64,000 bases of DNA from Rheinheimera aquimaris (GTDB taxonomy: Bacteria > Pseudomonadota > Gammaproteobacteria > Enterobacterales > Alteromonadaceae), in NCBI RefSeq assembly GCF_020531985.1, contig NZ_JAJAVQ010000001.1, forward strand, positions 372,001-436,000. The letters run 5' to 3'. Each line of letters opens with the position of its first letter. Positions within the stretch are counted from its first letter, which is position 1. This document shows, piece by piece, positions 22,641 through 33,428 of the stretch. The notes under the pieces were generated by a model. The model was not told where the DNA came from, ran no database searches, and worked only from the letters and a program-made list of their open reading frames with translations. The translations under genes were made by a program, and so were the position numbers.

Positions 22641-23423
22641 TTAAGCGACTCTTTTTACGCGATTAAATAAGCTGTAAAAGTTAGCTGTTGTTGCGTCTGC
22701 CAGTTCAGTTATGCCGATATTTTTAACCTGTGCTATCGCATCTGCCACTGCGGTTACATAAGCGGGCTGATTGGTTTTGCCTCTGTAGGGTACCGGTGCC
22801 AGATAAGGCGAGTCAGTTTCTATCAACAGACGATCCAGAGGTAATTTCTTCACCACATCACGTAGTTCAGTTGCATTACGAAATGTCATGATACCGGATA
22901 TAGAAATATAAAAGCCCATATCCAGTGCAGCCTTCGCCATTTCCCAGTTTTCAGTAAAACAGTGCAGCACTCCACCAGCATTAGCCGCGTTATGGCTGCG
23001 CATTAATGCCAACGTATCTGAACGGGCATCGCGGGTATGAATAATCAGCGGCTTATTTACCTGATTGGCCACCTCAATGTGGGTAACGAAAGCTTGCTGC
23101 TGACTTAACTTGGACTCAGGTGAGTAAAAGTAATCCAGCCCTGTTTCACCTACGGCAACGACATGTTCCAGCTGGCAGCACGAAAGTAGATGCTGCGGAT
23201 CAACATTATCGTTCTGATGTAGCGGATGTTCACCGCAAGAAACAGACACCATCGGGTAAGGCGCTACTACTTGCTGCATCTGGTCAAATTCAGCCAGGCT
23301 AACACATACACACAACATGTGCTGTACTTGCCCTGCTTGAGCGTTGGCTATTACCTGCTCCAGCGTAAGCCCTAGTTTATCCAGTTCCAGCCGGTCAAGA
23401 TGGCAGTGCGAATCAACAAACAA
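22641..23423 (-). CDS. TatD-family metal-dependent hydrolase (YcfH type)
   Basis: 260 residues. The TatD signatures are HCH at the N-terminus (DSHCHLD), GETGLDYF, the HTRDA histidine block, LHCFTENWE and ETDSPYLAP, which together bind two divalent metals. Family members are 3'-5' DNA exonucleases or related hydrolases. The TTG start has GAGAGAA upstream. It ends the pabC-mltG-tmk-holB-pilZ-tatD run, the same order as E. coli around ycfH. Confidence 0.92.
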   Translation of the reverse strand: MFVDSHCHLDRLELDKLGLTLEQVIANAQAGQVQHMLCVCVSLAEFDQMQQVVAPYPMVSVSCGEHPLHQNDNVDPQHLLSCCQLEHVVAVGETGLDYFYSPESKLSQQQAFVTHIEVANQVNKPLIIHTRDARSDTLALMRSHNAANAGGVLHCFTENWEMAKAALDMGFYISISGIMTFRNATELRDVVKKLPLDRLLIETDSPYLAPVPYRGKTNQPAYVTAVADAIAQVKNIGITELADATTANFYSLFNRVKRVA

Positions 23424-23438
23424 CGTTATTCTCTCAAT

Positions 23439-23765
23439 TTAAATAGTATGGGTTGGATCGGGGGAGTTAAGCATTCCGCCGAGCAATTTTTCAATCTGGG
23501 CGCTCAGTTGAGATTTATCATCAATAAAGCTGATCCCGACACCGGCTGGGTTTGAACTTTGCGATCCATGTGGTGTGATCCAGGCAACCTTGCCTGACAC
23601 CGTTATGGATTCAAGTGAATCCGGTAAAGTAACGCTCAGTGCCAGTGACTGCCCCATTTTATATTGCCGGGCAGTACGGACAAACAAACCACCATTTTTC
23701 AGAAACGGCATATAACTGCGGTACAAGTCTTTTAAATCATTAAAACCTATCGTCAGTTCTTCCAT
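23439..23765 (-). CDS. PilZ-domain protein (type IV pilus PilZ)
   Basis: 108 residues. The segment VRTARQYKMGQSLALSVTLPDSLESITVSGKVAWITP with GVGISF is the PilZ fold. It lacks a full RxxxR c-di-GMP motif, as in canonical PilZ proteins of type IV pili, which are commonly encoded next to holB. Role in pilus assembly is inferred from that context. Confidence 0.85.
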   Translation of the reverse strand: MEELTIGFNDLKDLYRSYMPFLKNGGLFVRTARQYKMGQSLALSVTLPDSLESITVSGKVAWITPHGSQSSNPAGVGISFIDDKSQLSAQIEKLLGGMLNSPDPTHTI

Positions 23766-23776
23766 ATGTCCTCCGG

Positions 23777-24670
23777 TTATCCGTGCAACCGTTTAAGCTC
23801 TGTTAAAAATGCACTTAACGCCAGTTGCTTATTCTGCCCTAAAATCTGACTATCGTCACGGCACCAGCGGTTATACAGCATATGCATGGCCAACAAGCGT
23901 TGCGGGTTCTGGCCGTCTGAAGGCACAAGTCGCTGGCGCAAGAACCAGCCCAGCAATTGGCTGATCCCCTCTGACTGCTCCAGCTGTTTTACGCATTCAG
24001 TCAATGACAATTGTTGCTGCAGATACTGGGTTAAATGTTGCAGTGAGACCTGAAGCTGGTCAGCCGCACCACTTTCCAGCAATGCTAAAGCCTTTAGCGG
24101 CCCGCCTCCACAGTATGTCAGTAGAAAATCCGGTACTGCTCTGTTCGTTTGCTGTCGCAACCAATCTTTAGCATCATCACCAAATTCTGCTGCCAACTGC
24201 CACTGCTGGCAGCGACTCATGACTGTCGCAGGTAAAGCATTGGCTGAGTTGCAGTAAAGTATAATAAAACTATTCTGAGGTGGTTCTTCCAGAGTTTTTA
24301 ACAGCGCATTGGCTGCCGCCTCTGTTAATTTATCCGCATCGCTTACCAGCACCACTTTGTTTGGCTGTTGCTGTGGCCGCCCCTGCATAAACTGACTTAA
24401 CTGGCGCACCGCATCTATACCAATAGTGGTACCAGAGTTGTCCACCGCCAGAAAATCTGCATGGCTACCGGCTGCAAACAGCAAACAGCTTTTACATTCA
24501 CCGCAGGGCTTATTTTTTGCAGTACACAGCAAAGAGGCGACCAGATACTGTGCAAGCTGATGTTTGCCGATGCCAGACGGGCCTGTTAGCAAAATACCAT
24601 GCGCCAGTTGCTGTGTCGCAAGCAGCCGACTCAACTGCTGCTGATACCGCTCTAACCAGGGCAGCAGCAT
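23777..24670 (-). CDS. holB: DNA polymerase III delta' subunit
   Basis: Part of the clamp loader. 297 residues. It has a P-loop-like GPSGIGKHQLAQYL near residue 27, the zinc module CTAKNKPCGECKSC, the sensor block LVSDADKLTEAAANALLKTLEEPP and SRCQQW. The C-terminal collar domain is shorter and diverged, as is common. It starts 3 bases after tmk. Confidence 0.94.
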   Translation of the reverse strand: MLLPWLERYQQQLSRLLATQQLAHGILLTGPSGIGKHQLAQYLVASLLCTAKNKPCGECKSCLLFAAGSHADFLAVDNSGTTIGIDAVRQLSQFMQGRPQQQPNKVVLVSDADKLTEAAANALLKTLEEPPQNSFIILYCNSANALPATVMSRCQQWQLAAEFGDDAKDWLRQQTNRAVPDFLLTYCGGGPLKALALLESGAADQLQVSLQHLTQYLQQQLSLTECVKQLEQSEGISQLLGWFLRQRLVPSDGQNPQRLLAMHMLYNRWCRDDSQILGQNKQLALSAFLTELKRLHG

Positions 24671-24673
24671 CGT

Positions 24674-25300
24674 TTACTCAAACACCCGGCGCAGTACAGC
24701 TAAAATACTGTCTTGCACCTGCTCCAGCGACTGGCTGGCATCAATAACTTCTATATTGGGCTCACTGGCGGCGATTTGCAGATACTTCTGCCGCGTGCGC
24801 TGGAAAAACGTCAGCTGCTCCTGCTCAATCCGGTCCAACTCGCCGCGTGCCTTCGCCCGCTCCAGCCCAATCGCAGGATCAATATCCAGATACAACGTCA
24901 GATCAGGCGTCAGATCTCCAAGCACAGCATGGCGCAACTGATTAATAAAGGCTTCGTCCAGCTGTCTGCCGCCACCCTGATAAGCACGGGACGACATATC
25001 ATGCCGGTCGCCCAGTACCCACTTACCCTCAATCAGCGCAGGCTGAATGACATTGACGAGCAATTGCATCCTGGCGGCATACATCAGCAATAATTCTGTT
25101 TGCGGGGCGACGACCTCGTCATCCTGAACCTGTTTAACTAACGTTCTCAGGCTTTCTGCCAGCGCAGTACCGCCCGGCTCACGGGTGCACACGACCTCGT
25201 GGCCAGCGCGCTGCAGATACTGCTTCACAGTAGCAATAGCGCTGCTTTTCCCGGCCCCTTCCAGGCCTTCGATAACGATAAATTTGCCCTTACGGTTCAT
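24674..25300 (-). CDS. tmk: Thymidylate kinase
   Basis: Phosphorylates dTMP to dTDP. 208 residues. P-loop GLEGAGKSS at 14-22, the DRY-like [15 protein letters not shown] block and the [24 protein letters not shown] segment are present. The start overlaps the mltG stop by 4 bases (ATGA), so translation is coupled. Confidence 0.96.
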   Translation of the reverse strand: MNRKGKFIVIEGLEGAGKSSAIATVKQYLQRAGHEVVCTREPGGTALAESLRTLVKQVQDDEVVAPQTELLLMYAARMQLLVNVIQPALIEGKWVLGDRHDMSSRAYQGGGRQLDEAFINQLRHAVLGDLTPDLTLYLDIDPAIGLERAKARGELDRIEQEQLTFFQRTRQKYLQIAASEPNIEVIDASQSLEQVQDSILAVLRRVFE

Positions 25301-26307
25301 AACTTGGATCCCAGAATGTATTTCTTTACCGCACTATTGTGCTGTTCCAGCGTTGAAGAGAACTGATGCGTACCATCACCTTTGCTGACAAAATAATATA
25401 AGTCTGTTTCAGCGGGTTGGGCAGCGGCCAGCAATGACGCCTTGCCAACCAGACTGATAGGGCCTGGCGGCAGACCAAAATGGCGATAGGTATTATATGG
25501 ATGTGGGTTGTTCAAATCAGTACGGGTGATATTACCATTAAAATTTTCCAGTCCGTAAATCACTGTTGGATCAGTCTGCAGACGCATATTTTTACGTAAG
25601 CGGTTTACAAATACAGACGCAACCATGGTTTTTTCCGGTGGGTAACTGCTCTCTTTTTCAATAATCGACGCCAGAATAAGCAGCTGATAAGGCGTTTGCA
25701 GCGGTAAATCGCCTTGTCTTTGTTCCCAGGCCTGCGCCAGCTCGTTTAATAAAGCATGTTGTGCTCGCTGCACCAGTTCACGGGCAGAACTGTTGGCAGT
25801 GTAATAATAAGTATCAGGGTACAACAGTGCTTCTGCATTCACCGGGGTTTCACCCCACTCTGGGGGCCATTGCAACATGGCCTGCACTTCCTCTGCAGTG
25901 TGCAGATCCTGCGTTAAATAACGGGCTTGCGTTATCCGCTGCAAGCTCTGCTGCACGGTTTCGCCTTCTATAAGCGTAAGCGCAAACTGGGCTTCTTTAC
26001 CGCTTCGGAACAGTGCCAGCAGCTGTAACAGTGTCTGCTCACCGGATAACCGGTATACCCCCTGCTTTACACCTGCCTGTGCCGGGTGCAGGCGCAGATA
26101 AAGTTTAAGCGCCAAACAGTTTGTTGATGTAAGTTGTTGTTGCTGTTGCCACTGCCGACATAGTGACGCTGCAGAGCTGCCGGCAGTCACGGTGTAAATA
26201 TCATCTGGTAAGTGCAGCGGGATCTGCTGTATATAGCGGACTAACGCGTAATAGCTGACACCAAGTAACAGCGCTACGATAAAGCCTAAGCGGATAAGTT
26301 TTAACAT
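25297..26307 (-). CDS. mltG: Endolytic murein transglycosylase MltG
   Basis: Cleaves nascent glycan strands to set peptidoglycan chain length. 336 residues. One N-terminal membrane helix ([17 protein letters not shown]) anchors a periplasmic YceG domain; the catalytic glutamate is in [16 protein letters not shown], followed by [20 protein letters not shown] and the GLPPGPI motif. Overlaps pabC by 7 bases. Confidence 0.95.
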   Translation of the reverse strand: MLKLIRLGFIVALLLGVSYYALVRYIQQIPLHLPDDIYTVTAGSSAASLCRQWQQQQQLTSTNCLALKLYLRLHPAQAGVKQGVYRLSGEQTLLQLLALFRSGKEAQFALTLIEGETVQQSLQRITQARYLTQDLHTAEEVQAMLQWPPEWGETPVNAEALLYPDTYYYTANSSARELVQRAQHALLNELAQAWEQRQGDLPLQTPYQLLILASIIEKESSYPPEKTMVASVFVNRLRKNMRLQTDPTVIYGLENFNGNITRTDLNNPHPYNTYRHFGLPPGPISLVGKASLLAAAQPAETDLYYFVSKGDGTHQFSSTLEQHNSAVKKYILGSKL

Positions 26308-27065
26308 ACTACCTGCGTTCTCATTTGCTGTACTGGTGTCAGTGATAAATCCCTGTTACAAAACCGGCGCACCGGGACTATCCCCATCAGGGCGTTGCAA
26401 ACGGCAATAGCGTCCACCGTCTTTAACTCGTCCAACTGCCAGTTCACTTCCTGTACCGGTAATTGTTGCATAATGTTCTGCCGCATTACCCCAGCTACGC
26501 CGGCCCGTGTCAGCTCGGGGGTATACCAGTTGCCTTCCCGGCAAAATAATACGTTAGCAGCACTGGCTTCAGTGACAAAACCCAGCTGATCAAGTACCAG
26601 CAGATCGTCATATGCACTGCCCTTAAGCTGCTGCTTAATCAGTACCTGCTCGAGGCGATTGTTATGTTTAAGCCCAGCCAGCACAGGTTGCACAGCTAGC
26701 TGTAAAGTTGCCAGGCCAAGACAAATGCCTTTTTGCGCTTCAGTATAATCTGGCATAGCACTGCTACTAACATAAATGCGCGGTGATGTTACACCAGAAC
26801 AGCCATAGCCACGTCCGCCTTCGCCACGGGAAATCAGTATTTTGACCACCTGCTCAGACATAGTGATAGCGGAACGCGCCTGGGCAGTCACTAAATCCCA
26901 GTCAATATCACCAAACATTAACTGTCGCGCTGAACGTTGTAGCCGCTGCAAATGCAAAGACCACAGCTGTATCTCACCTGCACGCACCTGTATCGTGGTG
27001 AAAATACCATCGCCATAATTAAAACTACGGTCCTGTGGGGAAATTGCCGATTGCACACCTGTCAC
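26301..27065 (-). CDS. pabC: Aminodeoxychorismate lyase PabC
   Basis: PLP enzyme that releases pyruvate to give p-aminobenzoate for folate. 254 residues from a GTG start; I see no good ribosome site, so the start is uncertain. FNYGDGIFTTIQV, RGEGGRGYG and the Schiff-base lysine in AGLKHNNRLEQVL support the call, with EASAANVLF after it. Position between fabF and mltG is conserved in gammaproteobacteria. Confidence 0.92.
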   Translation of the reverse strand: MTGVQSAISPQDRSFNYGDGIFTTIQVRAGEIQLWSLHLQRLQRSARQLMFGDIDWDLVTAQARSAITMSEQVVKILISRGEGGRGYGCSGVTSPRIYVSSSAMPDYTEAQKGICLGLATLQLAVQPVLAGLKHNNRLEQVLIKQQLKGSAYDDLLVLDQLGFVTEASAANVLFCREGNWYTPELTRAGVAGVMRQNIMQQLPVQEVNWQLDELKTVDAIAVCNALMGIVPVRRFCNRDLSLTPVQQMRTQVVC

Positions 27066-27110
27066 CGGGAAATTAATATCAGCGGCAGTATGCCTTAAAA
27101 CGCAGATAAA

Positions 27111-27139
27111 ACAAAGGCTGCACTTGAGGCAGCCTTTGT
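27111..27139 (-). terminator. Terminator between fabF and pabC
   Basis: AAAGGCTGC-7 nt-GCAGCCTTT, followed on the minus strand by GTTTTATCT. It would reduce readthrough from fabF into pabC and the genes after it. Confidence 0.7.
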
Positions 27140-27155
27140 CTGTAAAAACAGCAGA

Positions 27156-28394
27156 TTAAAGACGTTTGAACAGGATTGAGCCGTTTGTTCCGCCAAAACC
27201 GAAAGAGTTGCAAAGTGCATACTCCATCGATACCTGCCGGGTTTCATGCGGCACATAGTCCAGATCACAACCGTCATCCGGATTATCCAGATTGATGGTC
27301 GGCGTAACAATATTTTCCTGCAGTGACAACACAGTAATGATCGACTCAACTGACCCAGCTGCGCCAAGCAGATGGCCAATCATTGATTTGGACGAACTAA
27401 CCATCACTTTCGATGCATGATCACCAAACACAGACTTAATAGCTTTCGTCTCTGCAATATCACCGGCAGGCGTTGATGTGCCATGCGCGTTAATGTAAGC
27501 AACCTGCTCCGCATTAACCTTGGCATCATTCAATGCATTACGCATTGATGCTGCTGCACCGGCACCATTTTCTGGTGGCGAAGTCATGTGATAAGCATCA
27601 CCGCTCATACCAAAACCAATCAGCTCGGCATAAATTTTCGCTCCGCGGGCTTTGGCGTGTTCATACTCTTCCAACACCATAACACCGGCACCATCACCCA
27701 GCACAAAACCGTCGCGGTCTTTATCCCATGGCCGGCTGGCTTGTTGCGGCGCGTCGTTACGGGTAGACAACGCCCGCGCAGCGCCAAAACCGCCCATACC
27801 AAGCGGAGTAGACGCTTTTTCTGCGCCACCGGCAATCATCACATCCGCATCACCGTAACTGATCATGCGAGCAGCATGGCCGATATTATGCACGCCTGTG
27901 GTACAGGCAGTCACAATGCTGATATTTGGCCCTTGTAAACCGAGCATAATAGACAGCTGACCGGATATCATATTAATGATGGTAGACGGCACGAAAAACG
28001 GCGATAACCGTTTTGGCCCACTGTTAAGCAGCTTGGTATGATTTTCTTCAATCAACCCCAGACCACCAATACCAGAACCAATTGCCGCGCCAATACGCGG
28101 AGCATTCTGCTCGGTAATTTCAATGCCTGAGTCACGAAACGCCTGGATCCCAGCCGCAACGCCATATTGAATAAACAGATCCATCTTTTTGGCGTCTTTC
28201 GCCGGAAAATATGGTTCTACATCAAAGTTCTTTACCAAACCTGCAAATTTAGTGGTGTAAGCGCTGGTATCGAAATGTTCAATCAGCGAAATACCACTTT
28301 GGGCTTGCTGTAAACCCTGCCAGCTTGAGGCAACATCATTACCCAGCGGCGTCAACATGCCTAAACCGGTAACGACCACACGACGTTTTGCCAC
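27156..28394 (-). CDS. fabF: Beta-ketoacyl-ACP synthase II
   Basis: Elongates acyl-ACP with malonyl-ACP. I place the start at the GTG at 28394 because GGAGGG lies 4-5 bases upstream and the protein then begins [12 protein letters not shown] with 412 residues, near the E. coli length. An ATG five codons upstream has no ribosome site. The catalytic Cys164 lies in VTACTTG; the two histidines are in AHGTSTP and [12 protein letters not shown]. Confidence 0.95.
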   Translation of the reverse strand: MAKRRVVVTGLGMLTPLGNDVASSWQGLQQAQSGISLIEHFDTSAYTTKFAGLVKNFDVEPYFPAKDAKKMDLFIQYGVAAGIQAFRDSGIEITEQNAPRIGAAIGSGIGGLGLIEENHTKLLNSGPKRLSPFFVPSTIINMISGQLSIMLGLQGPNISIVTACTTGVHNIGHAARMISYGDADVMIAGGAEKASTPLGMGGFGAARALSTRNDAPQQASRPWDKDRDGFVLGDGAGVMVLEEYEHAKARGAKIYAELIGFGMSGDAYHMTSPPENGAGAAASMRNALNDAKVNAEQVAYINAHGTSTPAGDIAETKAIKSVFGDHASKVMVSSSKSMIGHLLGAAGSVESIITVLSLQENIVTPTINLDNPDDGCDLDYVPHETRQVSMEYALCNSFGFGGTNGSILFKRL

Positions 28395-28435
28395 AAAACC
28401 CTCCGCCATGGAAATTTTATCGATCGTAAAATGAA

Positions 28436-28458
28436 AACGGGTAGCTTAGCTACCCGTT
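28436..28458 (-). terminator. Terminator between acpP and fabF
   Basis: AACGGGTAGC-TTA-GCTACCCGTT, followed on the minus strand by TTTCATTTT. It lies after acpP, in a position that would let acpP be made in large excess over fabF. Confidence 0.75.
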
Positions 28459-28473
28459 CTGCAAGCTGTTAGC

Positions 28474-28710
28474 TTACTCAGCGTGCGCTTTGATGTAATC
28501 AATCGCAGACTGAACAGTAGTAATTTTTTCAGCTTCTTCGTCAGGAATTTCAGTATCGAATTCTTCTTCCAGAGCCATTACCAACTCTACTGTATCCAGT
28601 GAGTCAGCGCCCAGGTCTTCAACGAAAGACGCTTCGTTTTTCACTTCGTCTTCTTTAACGCCCAGTTGCTCAATAATGATCTTCTTAACGCGTTCTTCGA
28701 TGTTGCTCAT
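28474..28710 (-). CDS. acpP: Acyl carrier protein
   Basis: 78 residues, acidic. Ser37 in [10 protein letters not shown] is the phosphopantetheine site. The N-terminus [20 protein letters not shown] is the standard AcpP start. It carries the growing acyl chain between FabD, FabH, FabG and FabF encoded on both sides. Confidence 0.98.
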   Translation of the reverse strand: MSNIEERVKKIIIEQLGVKEDEVKNEASFVEDLGADSLDTVELVMALEEEFDTEIPDEEAEKITTVQSAIDYIKAHAE

Positions 28711-28844
28711 CTTTTCTTCCTTTTTCTCATATAAATCGCAACAATTCGTGCAATTTTGTGTGGCGCTAGTTTATGCGTAAGCTTTGTGGGTTGCAAGCTC
28801 GGAACACAGCATTTTATGCTGGTCTAACCTGCTCCCAGATCGGC

Positions 28845-29591
28845 CTACACCATATACATACCGCCGTTTACGTGAATTGTTTCACCGGTAATATAGGCTG
28901 CCTGCTGTGATGCCAAAAATGCAACCGTTGCTGCAATCTCTTCCGGCTGGCCTAAACGATTCGCCGGAACCTGAGCGAAAATAGCTTCTTTTTGATCATC
29001 AGATAGCTCTTTCGTCATGTCGGTATCAATAAAGCCTGGCGCTATCGCGTTCACGGTAATACCACGCGATGCCACCTCTTTAGCCAGTGACTTGGTAAAA
29101 CCCAGCACACCGGCTTTTGCAGCAGCATAATTTGTCTGGCCGGCATTTCCCATAGACCCTACTACAGATCCGATATTGATAATCCGGCCAAAGCGCTTTT
29201 TCATCATACTACGCATCACAGCTTTACTTAAGCGGTATACCGATGTCAGGTTAGTTTGCATAATGTCAAACCACTCTTCATCTTTCATCCGCATCAATAA
29301 ATTATCCCGGGTAATACCGGCATTATTAACCAGAATATCAATATCACCAAACTGGTTTTTTATCTGTTCCAGGCATTGTTCGATTGACGCCGTATCACCA
29401 ACATTTAACATCAGGCCACAACCTTTGTCACCAAGATACGCACCGATAGCTTCGGCACCTTTCTCTGATGTGGCAGTTCCGACAACCTTGGCACCAAGCG
29501 CAGCAAGTTGTTCCGCGATAGCACGGCCGATACCACGGCTGGCGCCAGTGACCAGCGCGACTTTACCTTCTAATGAAATAAACTGTGTCAT
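28845..29591 (-). CDS. fabG: 3-oxoacyl-ACP reductase
   Basis: NADPH-dependent short-chain dehydrogenase. 248 residues from ATG 29591, with AGGA upstream; a longer frame would overlap fabD. The TGASRGIGRA cofactor loop, NNAGITRD, the catalytic Ser and Tyr-Lys (NYAAAKAG) and the C-terminal GGMYMV are all present. Confidence 0.97.
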   Translation of the reverse strand: MTQFISLEGKVALVTGASRGIGRAIAEQLAALGAKVVGTATSEKGAEAIGAYLGDKGCGLMLNVGDTASIEQCLEQIKNQFGDIDILVNNAGITRDNLLMRMKDEEWFDIMQTNLTSVYRLSKAVMRSMMKKRFGRIINIGSVVGSMGNAGQTNYAAAKAGVLGFTKSLAKEVASRGITVNAIAPGFIDTDMTKELSDDQKEAIFAQVPANRLGQPEEIAATVAFLASQQAAYITGETIHVNGGMYMV

Positions 29592-29601
29592 GTTAAATCC
29601 T

Positions 29602-30537
29602 TTACTCTGCACTAAGCGCCGCTTGCAGTGAGGCGACATCACCTACTGAACCGGTAGTTAATTCTTTATTTATACGCTTAATTAGCCCGCTTAATACTTT
29701 GCCAGCACCAAGCTCCAGTACATCTGTTACGCCCTGTGCAGCTAACCACTCAATCGTTTCTGTCCAGCGAACCGGGCTGTATAACTGACGGACCAGTGCG
29801 TCCTTTATCGCCGCTGCGTCATTTGTGATTACAACATCAACATTATTGACCACCGGTATGACAGCATGATTAAAATTAAGTGCCGCCAAATCGATGGCTA
29901 ATTTTTCCGCCGCTGGTTGCATCAGTGCGCAGTGAGATGGCACGCTGACCGGCAATGGTAAAGCCCGTTTTGCACCGGCAGCTTTACAAAGCTCACCAGC
30001 ACGCTCAACAGCAGCTTTATGTCCGGCAATAACAACCTGCCCAGGTGAGTTGTAATTAACCGGTGACACAACCTCGCCCTGAGCGGCCTGTTCACAGGCG
30101 GCAGCGATAGCCGCATCATCCAGCCCAATAATGGCAGACATAGCGCCAACACCAGCAGGGACCGCCTGCTGCATATAGTGGCCGCGCTTCTCCACCAGTT
30201 TAACTGCGTCTGACAGGCTTAATACCCCGGCACATACCAGCGCTGAATACTCTCCCAGCGAGTGACCAGCGAAGTATGCAGGCTTAAGGCCATCTTGCTG
30301 TTGCCACAAGCGCCAGACCGCAACCGATGCGGTTAACAGCGCCGGCTGAGTCCGCTGAGTTTCGTTTAAGTCGGCTTCAGGTCCATTTGCGACCAGTGCC
30401 CATAAATCATAACCAAGCGCATCAGATGCTTCAGTAAAAGTCTGTTTTACAATATCAAATTCGGCATATAAATCGGCCAGCATACCAACACTTTGCGAGC
30501 CCTGCCCCGGAAAGACGATTGCAAGTTTTGTTGTCAT
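29602..30537 (-). CDS. fabD: Malonyl-CoA:ACP transacylase
   Basis: Loads malonate onto ACP. 311 residues. N-terminal FPGQGSQSVGM, the nucleophile Ser93 in GHSLGEYSA, and a later His in VPSHCALMQPA fit FabD. It lies between fabH and fabG with short gaps. Confidence 0.97.
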   Translation of the reverse strand: MTTKLAIVFPGQGSQSVGMLADLYAEFDIVKQTFTEASDALGYDLWALVANGPEADLNETQRTQPALLTASVAVWRLWQQQDGLKPAYFAGHSLGEYSALVCAGVLSLSDAVKLVEKRGHYMQQAVPAGVGAMSAIIGLDDAAIAAACEQAAQGEVVSPVNYNSPGQVVIAGHKAAVERAGELCKAAGAKRALPLPVSVPSHCALMQPAAEKLAIDLAALNFNHAVIPVVNNVDVVITNDAAAIKDALVRQLYSPVRWTETIEWLAAQGVTDVLELGAGKVLSGLIKRINKELTTGSVGDVASLQAALSAE

Positions 30538-30575
30538 GTTAATTCCTGCAGAAAAATATAAAGTACTGACTAAGT

Positions 30576-31535
30576 TTAGTAACGCACCAGCGCCGACGCC
30601 CAGGCAAACCCACCGCCAAAAGCTTCCAGTAATAATGTCTGGCCGCGTTGGATACGACCATCACGAACAGCTTCGTCAAGTGCTGTTGGCACTGTAGCAG
30701 CAGACGTATTGCCATAGCGGTCAAGGTTAATAACGACCTGATCCATTGACATGTCCAGTTTGCGGGCAACAGCTGAAATAATACGCAGGTTTGCCTGATG
30801 TGGTACCAGCCAGTCTATCTCAGACTTATCAAGATTATTTGCCGCCAGTGTCTGCTCTACAACCTCAGATAATTTGGTTACTGCAACTTTAAAGACGTCA
30901 TTACCTTTCATTGAGCCCCATGACTGGTGGACAGATGCCTCGTTACCACGAATAGGATTGTCAACATAAAGTAATTCTGAGTACTTACCATCAGCCTGGA
31001 TATGAGTAGATAAAATACCTGGTTGCTCAGAAGCTTCAAGCACCACAGCACCAGCCGCATCGCCAAATAAAATCACCATACTTCTGTCTTCAGGTGATAC
31101 CAGGCGGGACAAGCAATCGGAGCCAATTACTAAAACGCGCTTGGCAATACCACTTTTTATATATTGATCGGCAACGCTCAGTGCGTAACAGAAGCCAGCA
31201 CATGCCGCAGCGATATCAAATGCAGGAACTGCATGCATCTGGAGCTCACGCTGAATTTCACACGCCGCACTTGGCAAGGCGCGGGACGCACTGGTAGTGG
31301 CACAGATAATCATATCAATGCTATTTTTGTCGATATCTGCAGCTTCAAATGCTTTCAGAGCTGCCTGCGCTCCCATAGTCGCGACAGTTTCGTCGTCACC
31401 AATGATACGGCGCTCTCTAATGCCGGTTCGCTCGATAATCCATTCGTCGGTGGTTTCAACCATTGATTCAAGGTCTGCATTGCTGCGAACCTGAGATGGG
31501 AAATAACTCCCGGTACCTATAATGCGTGAATACAT
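30576..31535 (-). CDS. fabH: Beta-ketoacyl-ACP synthase III
   Basis: Starts fatty-acid synthesis from acetyl-CoA and malonyl-ACP. 319 residues. Catalytic Cys112 is in [11 protein letters not shown]; His in VPHQANLRI and Asn in DRYGNTSAA complete the triad. The GTGSYFP N-terminus and the [12 protein letters not shown]-terminus are typical. Confidence 0.97.
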   Translation of the reverse strand: MYSRIIGTGSYFPSQVRSNADLESMVETTDEWIIERTGIRERRIIGDDETVATMGAQAALKAFEAADIDKNSIDMIICATTSASRALPSAACEIQRELQMHAVPAFDIAAACAGFCYALSVADQYIKSGIAKRVLVIGSDCLSRLVSPEDRSMVILFGDAAGAVVLEASEQPGILSTHIQADGKYSELLYVDNPIRGNEASVHQSWGSMKGNDVFKVAVTKLSEVVEQTLAANNLDKSEIDWLVPHQANLRIISAVARKLDMSMDQVVINLDRYGNTSAATVPTALDEAVRDGRIQRGQTLLLEAFGGGFAWASALVRY

Positions 31536-31541
31536 GCGGAC

Positions 31542-32582
31542 CTACGCTTTATCAATTAATACGTGTTCCAACCGGCCTTTGATTTTAGCGGGTACCTGAC
31601 GTTCTACTTCCCGTACCGCTTGCCGGATGGCACTGAGAAATGCTTCTTTAGTCGCATTTCCATGGCTTTTCACTACAATTCCGCGCAATCCTAACAGACT
31701 TGCACCATTATAGTGGTCGGGGTTCACGCCCAGATAAAGGTTTTTTATGAAAGGTTTGATTAACCAGCCGAATAATTGTGCAGTAACCTTGTCTTTAATG
31801 CTGGTTTCAAAGCGGCGCAGAATCAGCTTAGCGACACCCTCACAGGTTTTTAATGCCACGTTCCCAACAAAACCATCACAGACGATAACATCAGCTTTGC
31901 CTGTAAAAATGTCATTACCTTCGATATAGCCGATGTAGTTAATGTCGTTGCATTCTGATAGCAGCATTGATGCACGTTTAATCTGATCAGATCCTTTAAT
32001 CTCTTCTTCACCCATATTCAAAAGCGCTACTTTGGGTTGACTGATACCAATCACCTCTTCAGCCATCACGGCGCCCATCACCGCAAACTGAAATAACGTA
32101 TCAGCGTCGCAGTTAACTGTGGCACCTAAATCAAGCATGTAGACAGGGTTACTTTCAATCGCTGGTAATGCACTGATCAATGCCGGGCGGTCAACGCCAT
32201 TGAGCATTTTCAGCACGAAATGCGCCATCGCAATTAAGGCACCGGTATTGCCAGCACTGACACAGGCCTGCACTTCGCCCTTTTCTACTAAGTCTAAAGC
32301 GACACGCATGGATGAATCGCGTTTTGAACGCAAAGCGACTGATGGCTTCTCTGCCATCGACACGACCTGGCTGCTATGACGGATACTAAGCTGAGGATGA
32401 GGAAAAACACCGTGCAGCTTCAACTGCTCGGTTAGTATGGCTTCATCGCCACACAGAATAAGATGTAAATCAGAATATTCGCACACTGCAGCAAGTGCAG
32501 CAGGAATAGTAGTATGGGGGCCGTGATCGCCCCCCATCATATCTAATGCAAGTGTCAGCTTAAGCGGCTGCACCCGATGCAC
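31542..32582 (-). CDS. plsX: Phosphate acyltransferase PlsX
   Basis: Makes acyl-phosphate from acyl-ACP for phospholipid synthesis. About 346 residues. The [12 protein letters not shown] start, [21 protein letters not shown] and [12 protein letters not shown] blocks are PlsX signatures. The start is a GTG at 32582 or 32573; neither has a strong ribosome site. It follows rpmF by 6 bases. Confidence 0.95.
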   Translation of the reverse strand: MHRVQPLKLTLALDMMGGDHGPHTTIPAALAAVCEYSDLHLILCGDEAILTEQLKLHGVFPHPQLSIRHSSQVVSMAEKPSVALRSKRDSSMRVALDLVEKGEVQACVSAGNTGALIAMAHFVLKMLNGVDRPALISALPAIESNPVYMLDLGATVNCDADTLFQFAVMGAVMAEEVIGISQPKVALLNMGEEEIKGSDQIKRASMLLSECNDINYIGYIEGNDIFTGKADVIVCDGFVGNVALKTCEGVAKLILRRFETSIKDKVTAQLFGWLIKPFIKNLYLGVNPDHYNGASLLGLRGIVVKSHGNATKEAFLSAIRQAVREVERQVPAKIKGRLEHVLIDKA

Positions 32583-32588
32583 TCAGAC

Positions 32589-32753
32589 TTATTTTACTTT
32601 ACGGCCTTTGTAGTAACCGTCGGCAGTAATGTGGTGACGACGGTGCGTTTCACCGGTAGTAGAATCAACTGACAGCGTTGGGCCAGTTAATGCATCGTGT
32701 GAACGACGCATATCGCGGCGTGCACGTGATTTTTTGTTTTGCTGAACAGCCAT
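32589..32753 (-). CDS. rpmF: Ribosomal protein bL32
   Basis: 54 residues: [20 protein letters not shown], then a core with [19 protein letters not shown] at the end. This is the L32 pattern of gammaproteobacteria. AGGAG lies just upstream of the ATG. It is between yceD and plsX, the conserved location. Confidence 0.96.
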   Translation of the reverse strand: MAVQQNKKSRARRDMRRSHDALTGPTLSVDSTTGETHRRHHITADGYYKGRKVK

Positions 32754-32769
32754 GGTATTTCTCCTAAAC

Positions 32770-33297
32770 TCACTTTTTCTTTAATTCTGCCAGTACAGCG
32801 AAAGGATTGGGTTTTTCCGGTTCCGGACCAATATCACCAAAGCTCATCGATGATGCACTAACGGCACAAACCGCTTCGTCATGCATCGGGAACAAGGGTA
32901 AAGCCAGAATCAGCTCATCTTCCACTAACTGCCGTAAATTTATTTCGCCGTGCTCGTCTTTCTCGATCACGTCGTAACGCTCAGGAATTAACTCCAAAGC
33001 AGCGTCATCATCCGGTTTAACCGGAGTGTATGCAAAATTGCAGTCCAGCGACACTGTCATGGCTTCACCACAACGTTCGCAGGTTACACTCACTTCGCAA
33101 GAAGCGCCACCCTGTATAACAGTCAGGCCTTGCTGGTCAGTACCGCATTCAACTCGTACCGTTACCTCGCCCTGCTTATCAAGCAGACTTTCGGTTAACC
33201 GGGTTAAATTTACCAAAGGCATAATACCTTCGTAATCAGAGCGTTTTTGCGCTGCTTTAACCGGATCTATAGTAACGGGCATTTTTACTTTTTGCAT
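32770..33297 (-). CDS. yceD: YceD family protein (DUF177)
   Basis: 175 residues from ATG 33297, giving [24 protein letters not shown] as in E. coli YceD; an ATG 28 codons upstream is less likely. A CxxC pair (TCERCGE) is present, with later conserved [13 protein letters not shown] and [16 protein letters not shown] and C-terminal [14 protein letters not shown]. Linked to 23S rRNA processing in some bacteria and plants; function here is inferred. First gene of the fab block. Confidence 0.92.
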   Translation of the reverse strand: MQKVKMPVTIDPVKAAQKRSDYEGIMPLVNLTRLTESLLDKQGEVTVRVECGTDQQGLTVIQGGASCEVSVTCERCGEAMTVSLDCNFAYTPVKPDDDAALELIPERYDVIEKDEHGEINLRQLVEDELILALPLFPMHDEAVCAVSASSMSFGDIGPEPEKPNPFAVLAELKKK

Positions 33298-33428
33298 AAG
33301 GCGCGCATCATATAGAAGCGCCCCCTTGCTGTCAAAGGGATCTGACAGATTTTTACCGTTTTTCTCGCGCATTTTTTTCATTCTGTTTATAGTGCTTCAG
33401 ATTCTGAATACTAAGGCTATTTTTTGTC

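Noticed and set aside
22436-22666. 76-codon plus-strand frame before tatD
   Set aside because: Runs through two hairpins and overlaps the tatD end; composition not protein-like.
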